DNA from: an uncultured Clostridia bacterium | GTDB taxonomy: Bacteria; Bacillota; Clostridia; TANB77; CAG-508 | Length of the DNA stretch: 40,860 bases | NCBI GenBank assembly: GCA_947594935.1 | Contig: CANQEM010000015.1 | Span: 1 to 40,860, forward strand | Reading direction: 5' to 3' | Part shown: positions 1 to 8,129 of the stretch, one piece after another | Position numbering within the stretch: position 1 is the stretch's first letter | Layout of the letters: each line of letters starts with the position of its first letter | Notes under the pieces: generated by a model | Seen by the model: only the letters and a program-made list of their open reading frames with translations | What the model was told of the DNA's origin: nothing | Databases searched by the model: none | Translations under genes and position numbers: made by a program

Positions 1-113
1 AATGCTTCTGCTGCATAGGTTATTGTATTAACACCTAACAATATGAAATTGGCTGATGTTAATGTCAATATCAATAGCACAGAAATCATTGTTTTGATTA
101 CGTTCCTTCCCAT
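1..113 (-). CDS. Secreted protein, N-terminal fragment (signal peptide only in window)
   Basis: The gene starts at ATG 113-111 with a GGAGG ribosome site (121-125 on the plus strand) and runs off the left edge. The 37 visible residues begin MGRNVIKTMISVLLILTL and form a signal peptide: a short Arg/Lys n-region, a hydrophobic core, and a likely signal peptidase I site at T-Y-A-A-E-A near residues 33-37. The product is therefore exported. The mature part lies outside the window, so its function cannot be stated. It is too short for normal ORF callers but is supported by start, ribosome site, signal peptide and promoter together. Confidence 0.75.
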   Translation of the reverse strand, partial: MGRNVIKTMISVLLILTLTSANFILLGVNTITYAAEA

Positions 114-153
114 GATAATACCTCCATTTTATGCAATTTTTTACCTAATTGTA

Positions 154-182
154 ATATTACATTGTTTTTTTCTATAAAGCAA
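154..182 (-). promoter_or_regulatory. Sigma-A promoter of the secreted-protein gene
   Basis: On the minus strand TTGCTT (182-177), a 17-bp spacer and TAATAT (159-154) lie about 40 nt upstream of the start at 113. Confidence 0.5.
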
Positions 183-371
183 TGGGTATTTTTTCCTTTT
201 TATTTTTTGGTGTCTTTTCCGCTTACGGAAGGTCTTTCAGCCGTTTTTATTAAACTTTATTTACATTTTGATTACGTTTCTATTACATTTGCGGGTTTTA
301 GCTAGGGGCTGAGGAGTAGAAGATTTTTTGTAATCTTTTTTATTTTTTTTCATAGTATATATTTAGAAGGG
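183..371. other. Gap between divergent genes
   Basis: T-rich stretch between the secreted-protein gene and the next gene. I see a small TTCCG/CGGAA hairpin near 217-230 and a weak AAGATT/AATCTT stem followed by T-runs near 320-350. CATAGTATA at 351-359 resembles a SigE/SigK -10 box (CATAnnnTA), but I see no convincing -35. No further gene is visible. Confidence 0.3.
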
Positions 372-380
372 ATGATTAGA

Positions 381-782
381 TTGGATATTGATAAAAATAC
401 GATGGATAATATTAAAAATATGGTTGATAATGGCGATTTGAATGGTGCGATTTCTCAGATTTCTCCTGAGATGATTCAAAATTTTTCTAAGTTGTTTGCA
501 TCACAGCAAAATTCTAGTTCTAATGCTGGTTTTGAGCAAAGTTCAAGTACTGCAAGTAATAGTCAGAGTGGTAATTCTCAGTTTGATGTTAGCCAGATTA
601 TGAAATTGGCTGAGAGCTTAAATGGACAAAATAACGACCCTCGCAATAATTTGCTAAATTCTTTAAAACCATATTTGCGTGATAGTAGGAAAGCTAAGTT
701 GGATAATTATATGAATTTAATGAATATGAGTAAAATTGCTGAAATTGTGAAAAATACGTCTAATACAAAGCCGGAGAATTAG
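381..782 (+). CDS. Hypothetical protein with low-complexity centre and conserved-looking C-terminus
   Basis: I do not recognise a named family. ATG at 372 abuts the AGAAGGG ribosome site with no spacing. TTG at 381 in the same frame has about 9 nt spacing and is the better start, giving 133 aa (MDIDKNTMDNIKN...). The centre (about residues 45-75) is a Ser/Asn/Gln-rich linker. The C-terminus, L-K-P-Y-L-R-D-S-R-K-A-K-L-D-N-Y, looks like a folded helical segment of a kind seen in small uncharacterised Clostridia proteins. The stop TAG (780-782) touches the next gene, so the two are probably cotranscribed and translationally coupled. No signal peptide or membrane segment. Confidence 0.7.
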   Translation: MDIDKNTMDNIKNMVDNGDLNGAISQISPEMIQNFSKLFASQQNSSSNAGFEQSSSTASNSQSGNSQFDVSQIMKLAESLNGQNNDPRNNLLNSLKPYLRDSRKAKLDNYMNLMNMSKIAEIVKNTSNTKPEN

Positions 783-784
783 TG

Positions 785-1069
785 ATGCCTTTTCCCTTTT
801 TTCCGTTCCGCTTTCCTTTTCCATATAGTGTGCCTTTGCAAAGGAATTCTCAAAGGTCACAGCGTGTAGTAAAAGATCCACGCAAAGGAAAAAAGTTTCC
901 AGAAGAAACTTTTTTGCAAAATCCGCAAGATATTCCTATTTTTGAATTTTTTGGAATTTTTTTGTTTTTGGATGATATTATTATTATTTGTCTTTTGATT
1001 TTTTTATATAGAGAGCAGGTTGATGATCAGCTACTTTATATTATTTTATTTTTGTTGCTTTTTTCGTAA
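785..1069 (+). CDS. Small Pro/Phe-rich membrane-associated protein
   Basis: Starts at ATG 785, with GGAG at 773-776 about 8 nt upstream. A GTG at 782 overlaps the previous stop and is the alternative start. The 94 aa begin with an aromatic/proline-rich stretch (MPFPFFPFRFPFPY), followed by a basic linker and two hydrophobic acidic-Leu/Ile segments (D-D-I-I-I-I-C-L-L-I-F-L, then D-D-Q-L-L-Y-I-I-L-F-L-L-L). The repeated Asp-Asp/Leu pattern resembles small proteins found in many Clostridia, possibly sporulation-linked, but no function is established. Its stop is directly adjacent to the convergent minC stop. Confidence 0.6.
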   Translation: MPFPFFPFRFPFPYSVPLQRNSQRSQRVVKDPRKGKKFPEETFLQNPQDIPIFEFFGIFLFLDDIIIICLLIFLYREQVDDQLLYIILFLLLFS

Positions 1070-1678
1070 TTATTGTATTTGTATTTCTTCGTCTATAACA
1101 CTGATGTATGCTTGTTTGTGAAGTGGCTCATCTGGGTCTATTTCTTTTACAATGTTTGCTATTCTGACTTGCACACTTGTTAGAACTCCACATGCAATTA
1201 TTGCTTGTTTGTTGCCTTTTGCTCCTGCATGTGCTAATCCTCTTAATGCTCCTAGAACTACTATGTTATCTGATGCTATGACTTCTGCTCCTGAGTTGAC
1301 GTCTCCTATAATTACAAGGCTTCCTTCTTTTTCTAGTTTTTGCCCTGAGCGTAATGAGCCTCTATGAAAGGTTGTTTCTGAAAATAGTGTTTCTTTTTGG
1401 AAGGTTCTTTTTATGTTTGCTAGTCCTAGTGCTTTTGGCATGTCAAATTCTACTGGTACTTGTAGTTCACTTTCTATTATTTCTTGTACTTCTCTTATTT
1501 CTCGATTTTTTAGTACTTTTCCTGTGATTAAAATTGGTGTTTTTGCGTCTTGATATAGTTTTTTTAAGGCTGGTAGTTTCTTTTTTAGTACTTTTACAAT
1601 TTCTTCTTGTGTGGCTTCTTCTGATATTTTAAATAGTATGTTTTCTTTTTTTAGTTGTACGCTGATTATATTTTTCAT
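1070..1678 (-). CDS. minC: Septum site-determining protein MinC
   Basis: MinC inhibits FtsZ polymerisation away from midcell and normally works with MinD. The 202-aa protein has a divergent N-terminal domain (1-100) and the typical C-terminal beta-helix domain (about 105-195): R-G-S-L-R-S-G-Q, then repeated Gly-rich turns such as V-I-I-G-D-V-N-S-G-A-E-V and V-L-G-A-L-R-G-L-A-H-A-G. It is the last gene of the mre operon, as in Bacillus, but here no minD follows; the convergent neighbour ends at 1069. MinD must be encoded elsewhere or be absent. Family assignment is firm. Confidence 0.93.
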   Translation of the reverse strand: MKNIISVQLKKENILFKISEEATQEEIVKVLKKKLPALKKLYQDAKTPILITGKVLKNREIREVQEIIESELQVPVEFDMPKALGLANIKRTFQKETLFSETTFHRGSLRSGQKLEKEGSLVIIGDVNSGAEVIASDNIVVLGALRGLAHAGAKGNKQAIIACGVLTSVQVRIANIVKEIDPDEPLHKQAYISVIDEEIQIQ

Positions 1679-1696
1679 CTGCCCCAGTCCTTTCTT

Positions 1697-2308
1697 TTAT
1701 TTTTTTAAATCTTCGGTTTTGAAGGTGGTGTATCCTTCATAACTGTAACTTGCATCAATTCCTTTCATGTATACATCTCTATCATTTGTTTTTGTTGTTA
1801 GTGCATTTTTTAATAGAATTTTGATTTCTGTGCTTTTTACTGGGCTTCTTTCCATTGCTAGTAGATAGTCTTGTTTATTGACTTTGCTCCAATCTACAAC
1901 TTTTCCGAGTTCTTTTTTTAAAATCATATCTAGCCAAATTCTTGTACTTCTGCCATTGCCTTCTCTAAATGGATGGGCTATATTCATTTCAATATATTTT
2001 TCGATAATTTCGTCGAAGTTTGATTGTGGCATTTTATCAATATTTTGCAAAGCTTCTTTCAAGTACATACTTGATGCAAATCTGAAATTATTTTTTGCAA
2101 TATTTTCTGTTCTAATTTTACCAGCAAATTCATATATATCTTCAAATAGATATTTATGTATTTGTGATAGGCTGTTAAATGTTCCAACTTCCATTTGTTC
2201 TAATTTGTTAGTTTCAAATAGTTCTATCGCTTTTAGTTTTGTAATTCTTTCTTCTTCTTTTGAAAGTTCTATTTCATTTTCTATTCCTAATTTATTTTTT
2301 AATAGCAT
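1697..2308 (-). CDS. fic: Class III Fic protein (protein adenylyltransferase) with built-in inhibitory helix
   Basis: Fic enzymes transfer AMP (or another phosphate-containing group) from a nucleotide to a target side chain. I place the start at ATG 2308, preceded by AAAGGAG 14 nt after the PBP2 stop, giving 203 aa; the longer reading frame overlaps PBP2 and has no ribosome site. The complete motif HPFREGNGRSTR is at 112-123, with catalytic H112. The C-terminus carries S-Y-S-Y-E-G (187-192), matching the (S/T)xxxE(G/N) autoinhibitory motif that class III Fic proteins, such as the Neisseria meningitidis enzyme, keep at their C-terminus. It sits inside the cell-shape operon between PBP2 and minC, an unusual place for a Fic gene. 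The target is unknown. Confidence 0.92.
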   Translation of the reverse strand: MLLKNKLGIENEIELSKEEERITKLKAIELFETNKLEQMEVGTFNSLSQIHKYLFEDIYEFAGKIRTENIAKNNFRFASSMYLKEALQNIDKMPQSNFDEIIEKYIEMNIAHPFREGNGRSTRIWLDMILKKELGKVVDWSKVNKQDYLLAMERSPVKSTEIKILLKNALTTKTNDRDVYMKGIDASYSYEGYTTFKTEDLKK

Positions 2309-2321
2309 ACTATTCTCCTTT

Positions 2322-4442
2322 TTATCTAAAACTTTCTGTATATGGTGTTGCCGTAACATCTTCTGCTATATTTGTTAAGTTCATTCCAAAATATTCTCTC
2401 ATTATTTGCTTTACTGCATCTGCTGTGTAATATCCATGACCTCCGTTTTCTGCCATTACTACTACTGCAATTTCTGGGTCGTCAAATGGTGCAAATCCCG
2501 CAAACCATGCGTTTACTTTGTTTCCTGGTGCTTCTGCTGAACCTGTTTTTCCTCCTACTGCTATTTCAAAGTCTCTGAAAACGCTTGCTGCTGTTCCTTC
2601 TTCTGTAACTGACCTCATACCTTGTAGAACTGTTTGTAAATTTGCTGGTGTTATATTTACTTGATTATTTTCTTCTGCTGGTAAGTTTAATTTTTTGCTT
2701 ATGAAGTTATTTATATTGCTTCTTGATTCTTCTGTTCCGTCTGCATTTCTGATTGTTTTTACAATGCTTACATCTATTGGTTTTCCGCCGTTTGCTAACA
2801 TACTGATATATTTTGCCATTTGTATTGGGCTAAATTCATTGTCCCCTTGACCTATTGCTGCATTTAGTGTGTCACCTGGTGCCCAATATGATTCTTCTTT
2901 GTGTAGTTTTGCTTTTGATTCTTTACTTGCAAGTACTCCGGCTGTTTCGTCTTGTAGTTCAACTCCTGTTTTTGTGCCTAAGCCAAAATATTTTGCGTAA
3001 GAATCTAAGACATCTATTCCCATTCTGTCAGCTGTTTCATAGAAAAAGTAGTTACATGAATTTTCAATTGCGCTCATTACATTTTGTGGTCCATGACCTC
3101 TATGGTAGTCTGTGTAGTACCAACATCTCATAACTGTTCCATATTGTTGGTATTTTGTGTATACACCTGTGTCGTTTATTACTGTATTTTTGTTTATTGC
3201 TCCTGATTCTAATCCTGCTATTGCTGTTACCATTTTGAATATTGATCCTGGTGAATATGATGTTTGTAGTGCTTTGTTTACTAGTGGTTTTGATTCGTCA
3301 TTTATATATTTGTTCCAATTTTCGTTACTTATACCACCTACAAAGTCGGCTGGGTTATAGTCAGGGCAACTTGCCATTGCTAATATTTCACCGGTTTTTA
3401 CGTTCATTACTACACAGCTTTCTGATATTGCATTATATACTTTACCAAAGCCTCCCGCGCGTATTTTTTGCAAATTTGCTGCTATGGCATTTTCTGTTAC
3501 TTGCTGTAAGTTTGCATCTATTGTTAAGATGATGTCTGCTCCTGAGTTTGCTTCTTCTGCTGTGTATTCGGCTGTGATTGTTCCATCTACTGCCATGTCT
3601 ACTTGTTTTACGCCTTTTTTACCTTTAAGATATTCTTCAAATACGTATTCTATTCCTGTTTTTCCAATGATGTCGTTTGGCTCATAGGTTGCTTTTCTTG
3701 TTTCATATTCTTCTGAGCTGATTTTTGAGGCGTATCCTAGTATGTGTGAAGCTAGTGTTCCTTTTGTATATATTCTTTCCGGTGTTACTGATATGTTAAT
3801 TCCTGGAAATTTTTCTCCGTTTTCTGAAAATTCTGCTACCGCTTCTCTTGGAATGTTATCTGAAATTGTTATTGCTTTTGTACTGCTATACCCTTCTCTT
3901 ACTATCTCATAGCGTATGCACATTATTTTGCGTGCTTCGTTTATGTCTTGTTCTGTTATTTCGTATTTATCTTTCATTTTGAAAAATGCTTCTTCTGGTG
4001 AGGCTTCCTCTGGAATTTTGTTGTCTTTTTTCCATGTTTCAAGTGATTCGCCCTCTAATGTGTATTGATATGGGTCTATCTTGATTGGGAAGTGGTCTGG
4101 ATAGTTTACTTGATATTTTTCTAGTACGTGTATGATGTTTGATATTGCTGTGTTCAAAGTTGCTGTGTCTACTTTTGTTTTGTATAGTTCTAGTTTGAAT
4201 TTTGTGGTTGAGCTTACAAGGACATTTCCTGATTTGTCCATAATTGTGCCTCTGGCTGCTTCTATTTCGCTTTCTCTTGTTAACCTTGTGTTTGATTGCT
4301 CTCTATATTCTGCTCCATGTACAATTTGAAGGTTAAATAGTTGAACAATTAAAATGATGCCAATGATATACATTAGTATGGTTAGTGAATTAAACCTTAA
4401 ATTAGTATTGACTGTTGGCTTTTTTCCCATTTTTATTGCCAT
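2322..4442 (-). CDS. mrdA: Penicillin-binding protein 2 (elongation-specific D,D-transpeptidase)
   Basis: Membrane-anchored transpeptidase that crosslinks peptidoglycan during cell elongation with MreBCD and RodA. The 706 aa comprise one N-terminal membrane helix (about 18-40, L-T-I-L-M-Y-I-I-G-I-I-L-I-V), a dimerisation domain (R-E-S-E-I-E-A-A-R-G near 55) and a transpeptidase domain. All three active-site motifs are seen: S400-I-F-K403, S-C-N, and K632-T-G. The length is typical of Firmicutes PBP2. The start at 4442 has AAAGGGGAAG upstream. It follows mreD by 19 nt, and its operon position supports the elongasome role. Confidence 0.95.
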   Translation of the reverse strand: MAIKMGKKPTVNTNLRFNSLTILMYIIGIILIVQLFNLQIVHGAEYREQSNTRLTRESEIEAARGTIMDKSGNVLVSSTTKFKLELYKTKVDTATLNTAISNIIHVLEKYQVNYPDHFPIKIDPYQYTLEGESLETWKKDNKIPEEASPEEAFFKMKDKYEITEQDINEARKIMCIRYEIVREGYSSTKAITISDNIPREAVAEFSENGEKFPGINISVTPERIYTKGTLASHILGYASKISSEEYETRKATYEPNDIIGKTGIEYVFEEYLKGKKGVKQVDMAVDGTITAEYTAEEANSGADIILTIDANLQQVTENAIAANLQKIRAGGFGKVYNAISESCVVMNVKTGEILAMASCPDYNPADFVGGISNENWNKYINDESKPLVNKALQTSYSPGSIFKMVTAIAGLESGAINKNTVINDTGVYTKYQQYGTVMRCWYYTDYHRGHGPQNVMSAIENSCNYFFYETADRMGIDVLDSYAKYFGLGTKTGVELQDETAGVLASKESKAKLHKEESYWAPGDTLNAAIGQGDNEFSPIQMAKYISMLANGGKPIDVSIVKTIRNADGTEESRSNINNFISKKLNLPAEENNQVNITPANLQTVLQGMRSVTEEGTAASVFRDFEIAVGGKTGSAEAPGNKVNAWFAGFAPFDDPEIAVVVMAENGGHGYYTADAVKQIMREYFGMNLTNIAEDVTATPYTESFR

Positions 4443-4461
4443 ACTATTCTTCCCCTTTCTT

Positions 4462-5001
4462 TTAGAAATATCGTGTTAAAATTCTGTTTTCTTTGTATGT
4501 GTTTTCCACATAATATCCTATTTTCTGGATAAGTGGGTATAAAATGACTGTTAATATGATGTTATATATGACTTCTATTAGTAATATTTTTGCAAATGCT
4601 AGTATTTCTAGGCTTTGTGAAAATACTATGTAGCTTGCAATATATGATATTATTTCAAACATGGCTGTTGCTGCTCCAATTATTAGCATTACTGTAATTC
4701 TGCTGTCTTTTGAAAAGTTTCTGTCAAATAGCTTGGCTACTCCGCCTACTATGCCTAGTGTGATTGCTGTAATTCCTATTTTTTGCCTAAATAGAAAGTC
4801 TAGTATGAAACCTAGTATAACTCCATAAGTTACTCCCATAAATTTGTTGCCGAATAGTCCTATTAGCACTATGCAAATTATGAATATGTTTGGCATTACT
4901 CCTGCAATTGTGAACCAATTGAAGAAGTTGGCTTGTAAAAAGTAGGCGACAAATAGAAATAATATTAAAATTACATGCACTAATAGTTTTCTAGTGTTCA
5001 T
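4462..5001 (-). CDS. mreD: Rod shape-determining protein MreD
   Basis: Integral membrane partner of MreC/MreB. The 179 residues contain about five hydrophobic segments, starting with V-H-V-I-L-I-L-F-L-F-V-A-Y-F-L. The characteristic P-N-I-F-I-I-C and G-x-x-x-G-F-I-L-D-F stretches are in the first half. It lies between mreC and PBP2 with about 20-nt gaps on each side, so it is cotranscribed. Confidence 0.92.
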   Translation of the reverse strand: MNTRKLLVHVILILFLFVAYFLQANFFNWFTIAGVMPNIFIICIVLIGLFGNKFMGVTYGVILGFILDFLFRQKIGITAITLGIVGGVAKLFDRNFSKDSRITVMLIIGAATAMFEIISYIASYIVFSQSLEILAFAKILLIEVIYNIILTVILYPLIQKIGYYVENTYKENRILTRYF

Positions 5002-5022
5002 TTGCTTTTTCCTTTCTGCAAT

Positions 5023-5838
5023 TTATTGGTTGTTTATTACTAATACTGTGTCTAATTTGTTAAAATCAACTGCTGTTTCTATTGTTGCTGTTCTGTCTGT
5101 AATATTCTTTACGGCTCCAACGCTTTTAACGTTGCCAACATGAATTCCTTTTGGGTATATTCCACCTAGTCCTGATGTTTCTATGCTGTCTCCTTGAATA
5201 ATGTTAGCTTCTGGTGGGATATACATTCCTTTTAATTCAGTTGTTTTTTCTAGTGTTCCTTTACATACTATGCTGTCTTTGTTTGTGCTCATCATACAGC
5301 TTATTGCACTTGCTGTGTCTATAATTGTTTGTACTTTTGCAGTTGTGTCTGTTACTGATATGATATGGCCTACAAGCCCTTTATCTGCTATTACTGTCAT
5401 GTTTTCTTTTATTCCGTCTTTGCTTCCTACGTTTATTATTACTGTTTTTGAGTAGTTGCTGATGTCTTTGTTTATGATATATGCTGGAATTGTTTTGTAT
5501 TCTCCATATTTTTGATTTAGTGATAGATATTCTTTTAGTGTTTCGTTTTCTGTTTTTATATTTTCTAGCTCTCTTAGTGATTGTTCTAATTCACTATTTT
5601 TTTGTTTTAGCTGTTCATTTTCTTCTTTTAAGTTTTGGATGTCAGTGAAAAAGCTATTGTTACCATTTAGCTTGTTTTTTAGATATGTTAGTCCGTTTTG
5701 AACTGGCATAACTAGTTTGTTTGCTACATTTTCAAAAAATGACACATTGGTTTCTCCATTTGAAAAGATTACTATGAAAATTAGTATTATTATTGTTATT
5801 GTTATTCCTAAAATGCCTACTTTGTTTTTCTTAAACAT
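5023..5838 (-). CDS. mreC: Rod shape-determining protein MreC
   Basis: Bitopic scaffold of the elongasome. The 271 aa have one N-terminal membrane helix (9-27, I-L-G-I-T-I-T-I-I-I-L-I-F), a coiled coil rich in E/K/L/N at about 65-105 (Q-N-L-K-E-E-N-E-Q-L-K), and the double beta-barrel core. The core contains the conserved G-L-V-G-H-I near residue 155 and P-x-G-I-H-V-G near 230. It starts 15 nt after mreB. Confidence 0.95.
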   Translation of the reverse strand: MFKKNKVGILGITITIIILIFIVIFSNGETNVSFFENVANKLVMPVQNGLTYLKNKLNGNNSFFTDIQNLKEENEQLKQKNSELEQSLRELENIKTENETLKEYLSLNQKYGEYKTIPAYIINKDISNYSKTVIINVGSKDGIKENMTVIADKGLVGHIISVTDTTAKVQTIIDTASAISCMMSTNKDSIVCKGTLEKTTELKGMYIPPEANIIQGDSIETSGLGGIYPKGIHVGNVKSVGAVKNITDRTATIETAVDFNKLDTVLVINNQ

Positions 5839-5853
5839 ATCCTGACTCTCCTT

Positions 5854-6885
5854 TTATCTACGCTTACGGGCGTTTAGTAAAACTGTTTTTAAGTTTTCTA
5901 AGTCTTCTAGGGTCTTTCCTGTTCCGCGAACAACACAGTCTAATGGTTCTTCTGCTATATATACTGGCATACCTGTTGCTATGCTTAATAGTTTGTCTAT
6001 GTTTTGTATTAAAGCTCCTCCACCTGCTAATACGATTCCTTTTTCCATGATGTCTGATGCAAGTTCTGGTGGCGTTTTTTCTAAGGTTGCTTTTACTACT
6101 TCTACTATTTTGTGAATTGATTCTTGCATTGCTTCTTGTACTTGGCTTGATGATATGTGTATGTTTCTTGGTAAGCCGTCTGCTAAGTCGCGTCCTCGTA
6201 CTTCCATTGATGTTTCTGTCATTAGTGGCATTGCACAGCCTAGTTTGATTTTTATTTGTTCTGCTGTTGTTTCGCCTATTGCTAAGTTCATTTCTCTTTT
6301 TACGTAATTTACTATGTCTTCATCTAGTTCGTCTCCGGCTATTCTAAGTGAGTGGCTAACTACAATTCCGCCTAAGGATATAACAGCTACTTCTGTTGTG
6401 CCTCCTCCTATATCTACTATTATGTTTCCACTTGGTTCTGCAACATCAAGCGATGCTCCAATTGCTGCTGCCATTGGTTCTTCTATAAGATAGACTTCTT
6501 TTGCTCCTGCCTGCATAACTGATTCTTCAACTGCTCTTTCTTCAACTTCTGTAATGCCTGATGGAACGCCTACAACTACTCTTGGTCTTCCTAAGTTGTA
6601 TCTTTTATCTATTTTTTCTATTATGTTTTTTAGCATTAGTTGTGTTGCTGTGAAGTCTGCTATAACTCCGTCTTTTAGTGGTCTTACTGCTTTTATTTCT
6701 TCTGGTGTTCTGCCTAGCATGTCTTTTGCTTCTACTCCTGTTGCTACAATATTTCCGGTTTTTCTATCAATTGCTACTACTGATGGTTCTTTTAGGACTA
6801 TTCCTCTGCCTTTTAATGTGACTAGAATATTTGCTGTTCCTAAGTCAATTCCTACATCTTTTGATCCAAAGGTAAAAAATTTCAT
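5854..6885 (-). CDS. mreB: Rod shape-determining protein MreB (bacterial actin)
   Basis: ATP-dependent actin homologue that positions cell-wall synthesis along the membrane. The 343 aa are full length. Nucleotide-binding signatures include G-I-D-L-G-T-A-N near residue 12, the phosphate-2 loop I-V-D-I-G-G-G-T-T-E near 160, and the adenosine motif V-L-A-G-G-G-A-L near 288. The gene starts 6 nt after the radC stop. Confidence 0.97.
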   Translation of the reverse strand: MKFFTFGSKDVGIDLGTANILVTLKGRGIVLKEPSVVAIDRKTGNIVATGVEAKDMLGRTPEEIKAVRPLKDGVIADFTATQLMLKNIIEKIDKRYNLGRPRVVVGVPSGITEVEERAVEESVMQAGAKEVYLIEEPMAAAIGASLDVAEPSGNIIVDIGGGTTEVAVISLGGIVVSHSLRIAGDELDEDIVNYVKREMNLAIGETTAEQIKIKLGCAMPLMTETSMEVRGRDLADGLPRNIHISSSQVQEAMQESIHKIVEVVKATLEKTPPELASDIMEKGIVLAGGGALIQNIDKLLSIATGMPVYIAEEPLDCVVRGTGKTLEDLENLKTVLLNARKRR

Positions 6886-6891
6886 TTTATC

Positions 6892-7617
6892 TCATTCCCC
6901 TTTTTTTTTGTTTTTAGCTTCTTTAAGTTGTTTGCTTACGTGTTCATAAATGCTTGCATATTGCCTGTTTTTGCCTATTATAATGGCATCACATAGGTCA
7001 ATTTCAAAAATTGCTAGTGCGTTATATAGCTTGTCTGTGAATTTGATGTCTCCTTTACTTGGTTTGGCTATTCCACTTGGGTGGTTGTGCACTAATATGA
7101 CTTTGGTTGCTTCTGCCTGCATGGCTGATTTTATAATGGTTTTTATTCCTACATCAACAAAATTGCTCCCGCCTATGGCGATTGTTTCAATTTTTATGAT
7201 TTGGAATTGGTTGTTTAAGAGTATTATTTTTGCAATTTCTTCTGTTTCATTTTGAAATTCGCCAAAAAACATTTGAGCAACTTCTTTTGAATTTTTTATT
7301 TGTATTCCTTTGTAATTATCTGGTTTTGACATCCTAACAGCTAGTTCACATATTGCTTTTATTTGTATTGCTTTGACTTTTCCTATTCCTTTTATTTTGG
7401 TTAGTTCTGCGATGCTGAGTTTATTTAAGAAGGATAAGTCATGATGTTCGGTTGTTCTTAATGTTAAAATTCTTTGTGCTATTTGTACTGATGTTTCTTC
7501 TTTTGTTCCACTTTTGATGATTATTGCCAGTAGTTCTGCATTTGATAAGTTTTTTTCTCCATATAGTTCTAGTTTTTCATATGGTCTTTCGGCTTCTGGC
7601 ATGTCTTTTATTTTCAA
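6892..7617 (-). CDS. radC: RadC family JAB/MPN-domain protein
   Basis: The 241-aa protein has the usual RadC layout: an N-terminal helix-hairpin-helix region (K-I-K-G-I-G-K-V-K-A at 74-83) and a JAMM/MPN zinc-peptidase-like domain with H177-N-H179-P-S-G and D190 as metal ligands. Despite the name, a DNA-repair role is not established for the family. It stands between DUF4321 and mreB, the order common in Clostridia. The start at 7617 is 32 nt from the DUF4321 stop. Confidence 0.93.
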   Translation of the reverse strand: MKIKDMPEAERPYEKLELYGEKNLSNAELLAIIIKSGTKEETSVQIAQRILTLRTTEHHDLSFLNKLSIAELTKIKGIGKVKAIQIKAICELAVRMSKPDNYKGIQIKNSKEVAQMFFGEFQNETEEIAKIILLNNQFQIIKIETIAIGGSNFVDVGIKTIIKSAMQAEATKVILVHNHPSGIAKPSKGDIKFTDKLYNALAIFEIDLCDAIIIGKNRQYASIYEHVSKQLKEAKNKKKGE

Positions 7618-7649
7618 TTATGATGTTCCTTTCTTGCATCTGTTTGTCC

Positions 7650-7907
7650 CTATATTTTTCTATATGCAAAAATTGCAAGTAACATCCCTATAATGCTTGC
7701 AACATTTATCTTAAATACTAAGCCAAATGTTAATTTTAAAATACTTAAATCTAGTACTAGTGGGTTTTCAAGCCCGAATTGTTGCTCATAAGATAGCCAC
7801 CATAACCATGGTACACTACTTGCTAATTTTCCTAACAATCCTCCTATTACTAGTCCTGATAAAATAAATACTATCAATACCCATATATTTTTTTCTCTTG
7901 TAGCCAT
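7650..7907 (-). CDS. DUF4321 membrane protein
   Basis: An 85-aa protein with two hydrophobic helices (W-V-L-I-V-F-I-L-S-G-L-V-I-G-G-L-L-G at 9-26 and F-K-I-N-V-A-S-I-I-G-M-L-L-A at 67-80) and a conserved L-D-L-S-I-L-K-L-T-F-G-L stretch, matching DUF4321 as I know it from Clostridia. It is the first gene of the mre operon and directly follows the operon promoter. Function unknown; the location suggests a link to the envelope or cell shape. Confidence 0.85.
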   Translation of the reverse strand: MATREKNIWVLIVFILSGLVIGGLLGKLASSVPWLWWLSYEQQFGLENPLVLDLSILKLTFGLVFKINVASIIGMLLAIFAYRKI

Positions 7908-7967
7908 TTTCTTTCATTCCTTTCCTCTTTTTTCTTACGGATGCTCACATTTTTTAGTGATATACGT

Positions 7968-7996
7968 ATTATATATTGATTTTGCATTTTTTTCAA
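7968..7996 (-). promoter_or_regulatory. Sigma-A promoter of the DUF4321-radC-mreBCD-PBP2-fic-minC operon
   Basis: Minus strand: TTGAAA (7996-7991), 17-bp spacer, perfect TATAAT (7973-7968). No other clear promoter or terminator was found down to minC, which supports one transcript of eight genes. Confidence 0.7.
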
Positions 7997-8129
7997 GTGA
8001 TTTATCATATTTTACTTTATTTTTTTGTATTTATGTGATATAGTTCCATTGATACCATATTTTGTGTATTTCTTTATGTGTAAAAAAGTTGTATAATATA
8101 TTTAAAGAAATGTTTTAGGGGGTTTTGCT

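Noticed and set aside
2309..2359. Overlap of fic with the PBP2 gene by a longer Fic start
   Set aside because: The internal ATG at 2308 has a clear AAAGGAG site just after the PBP2 stop, so the longer frame is an artefact.
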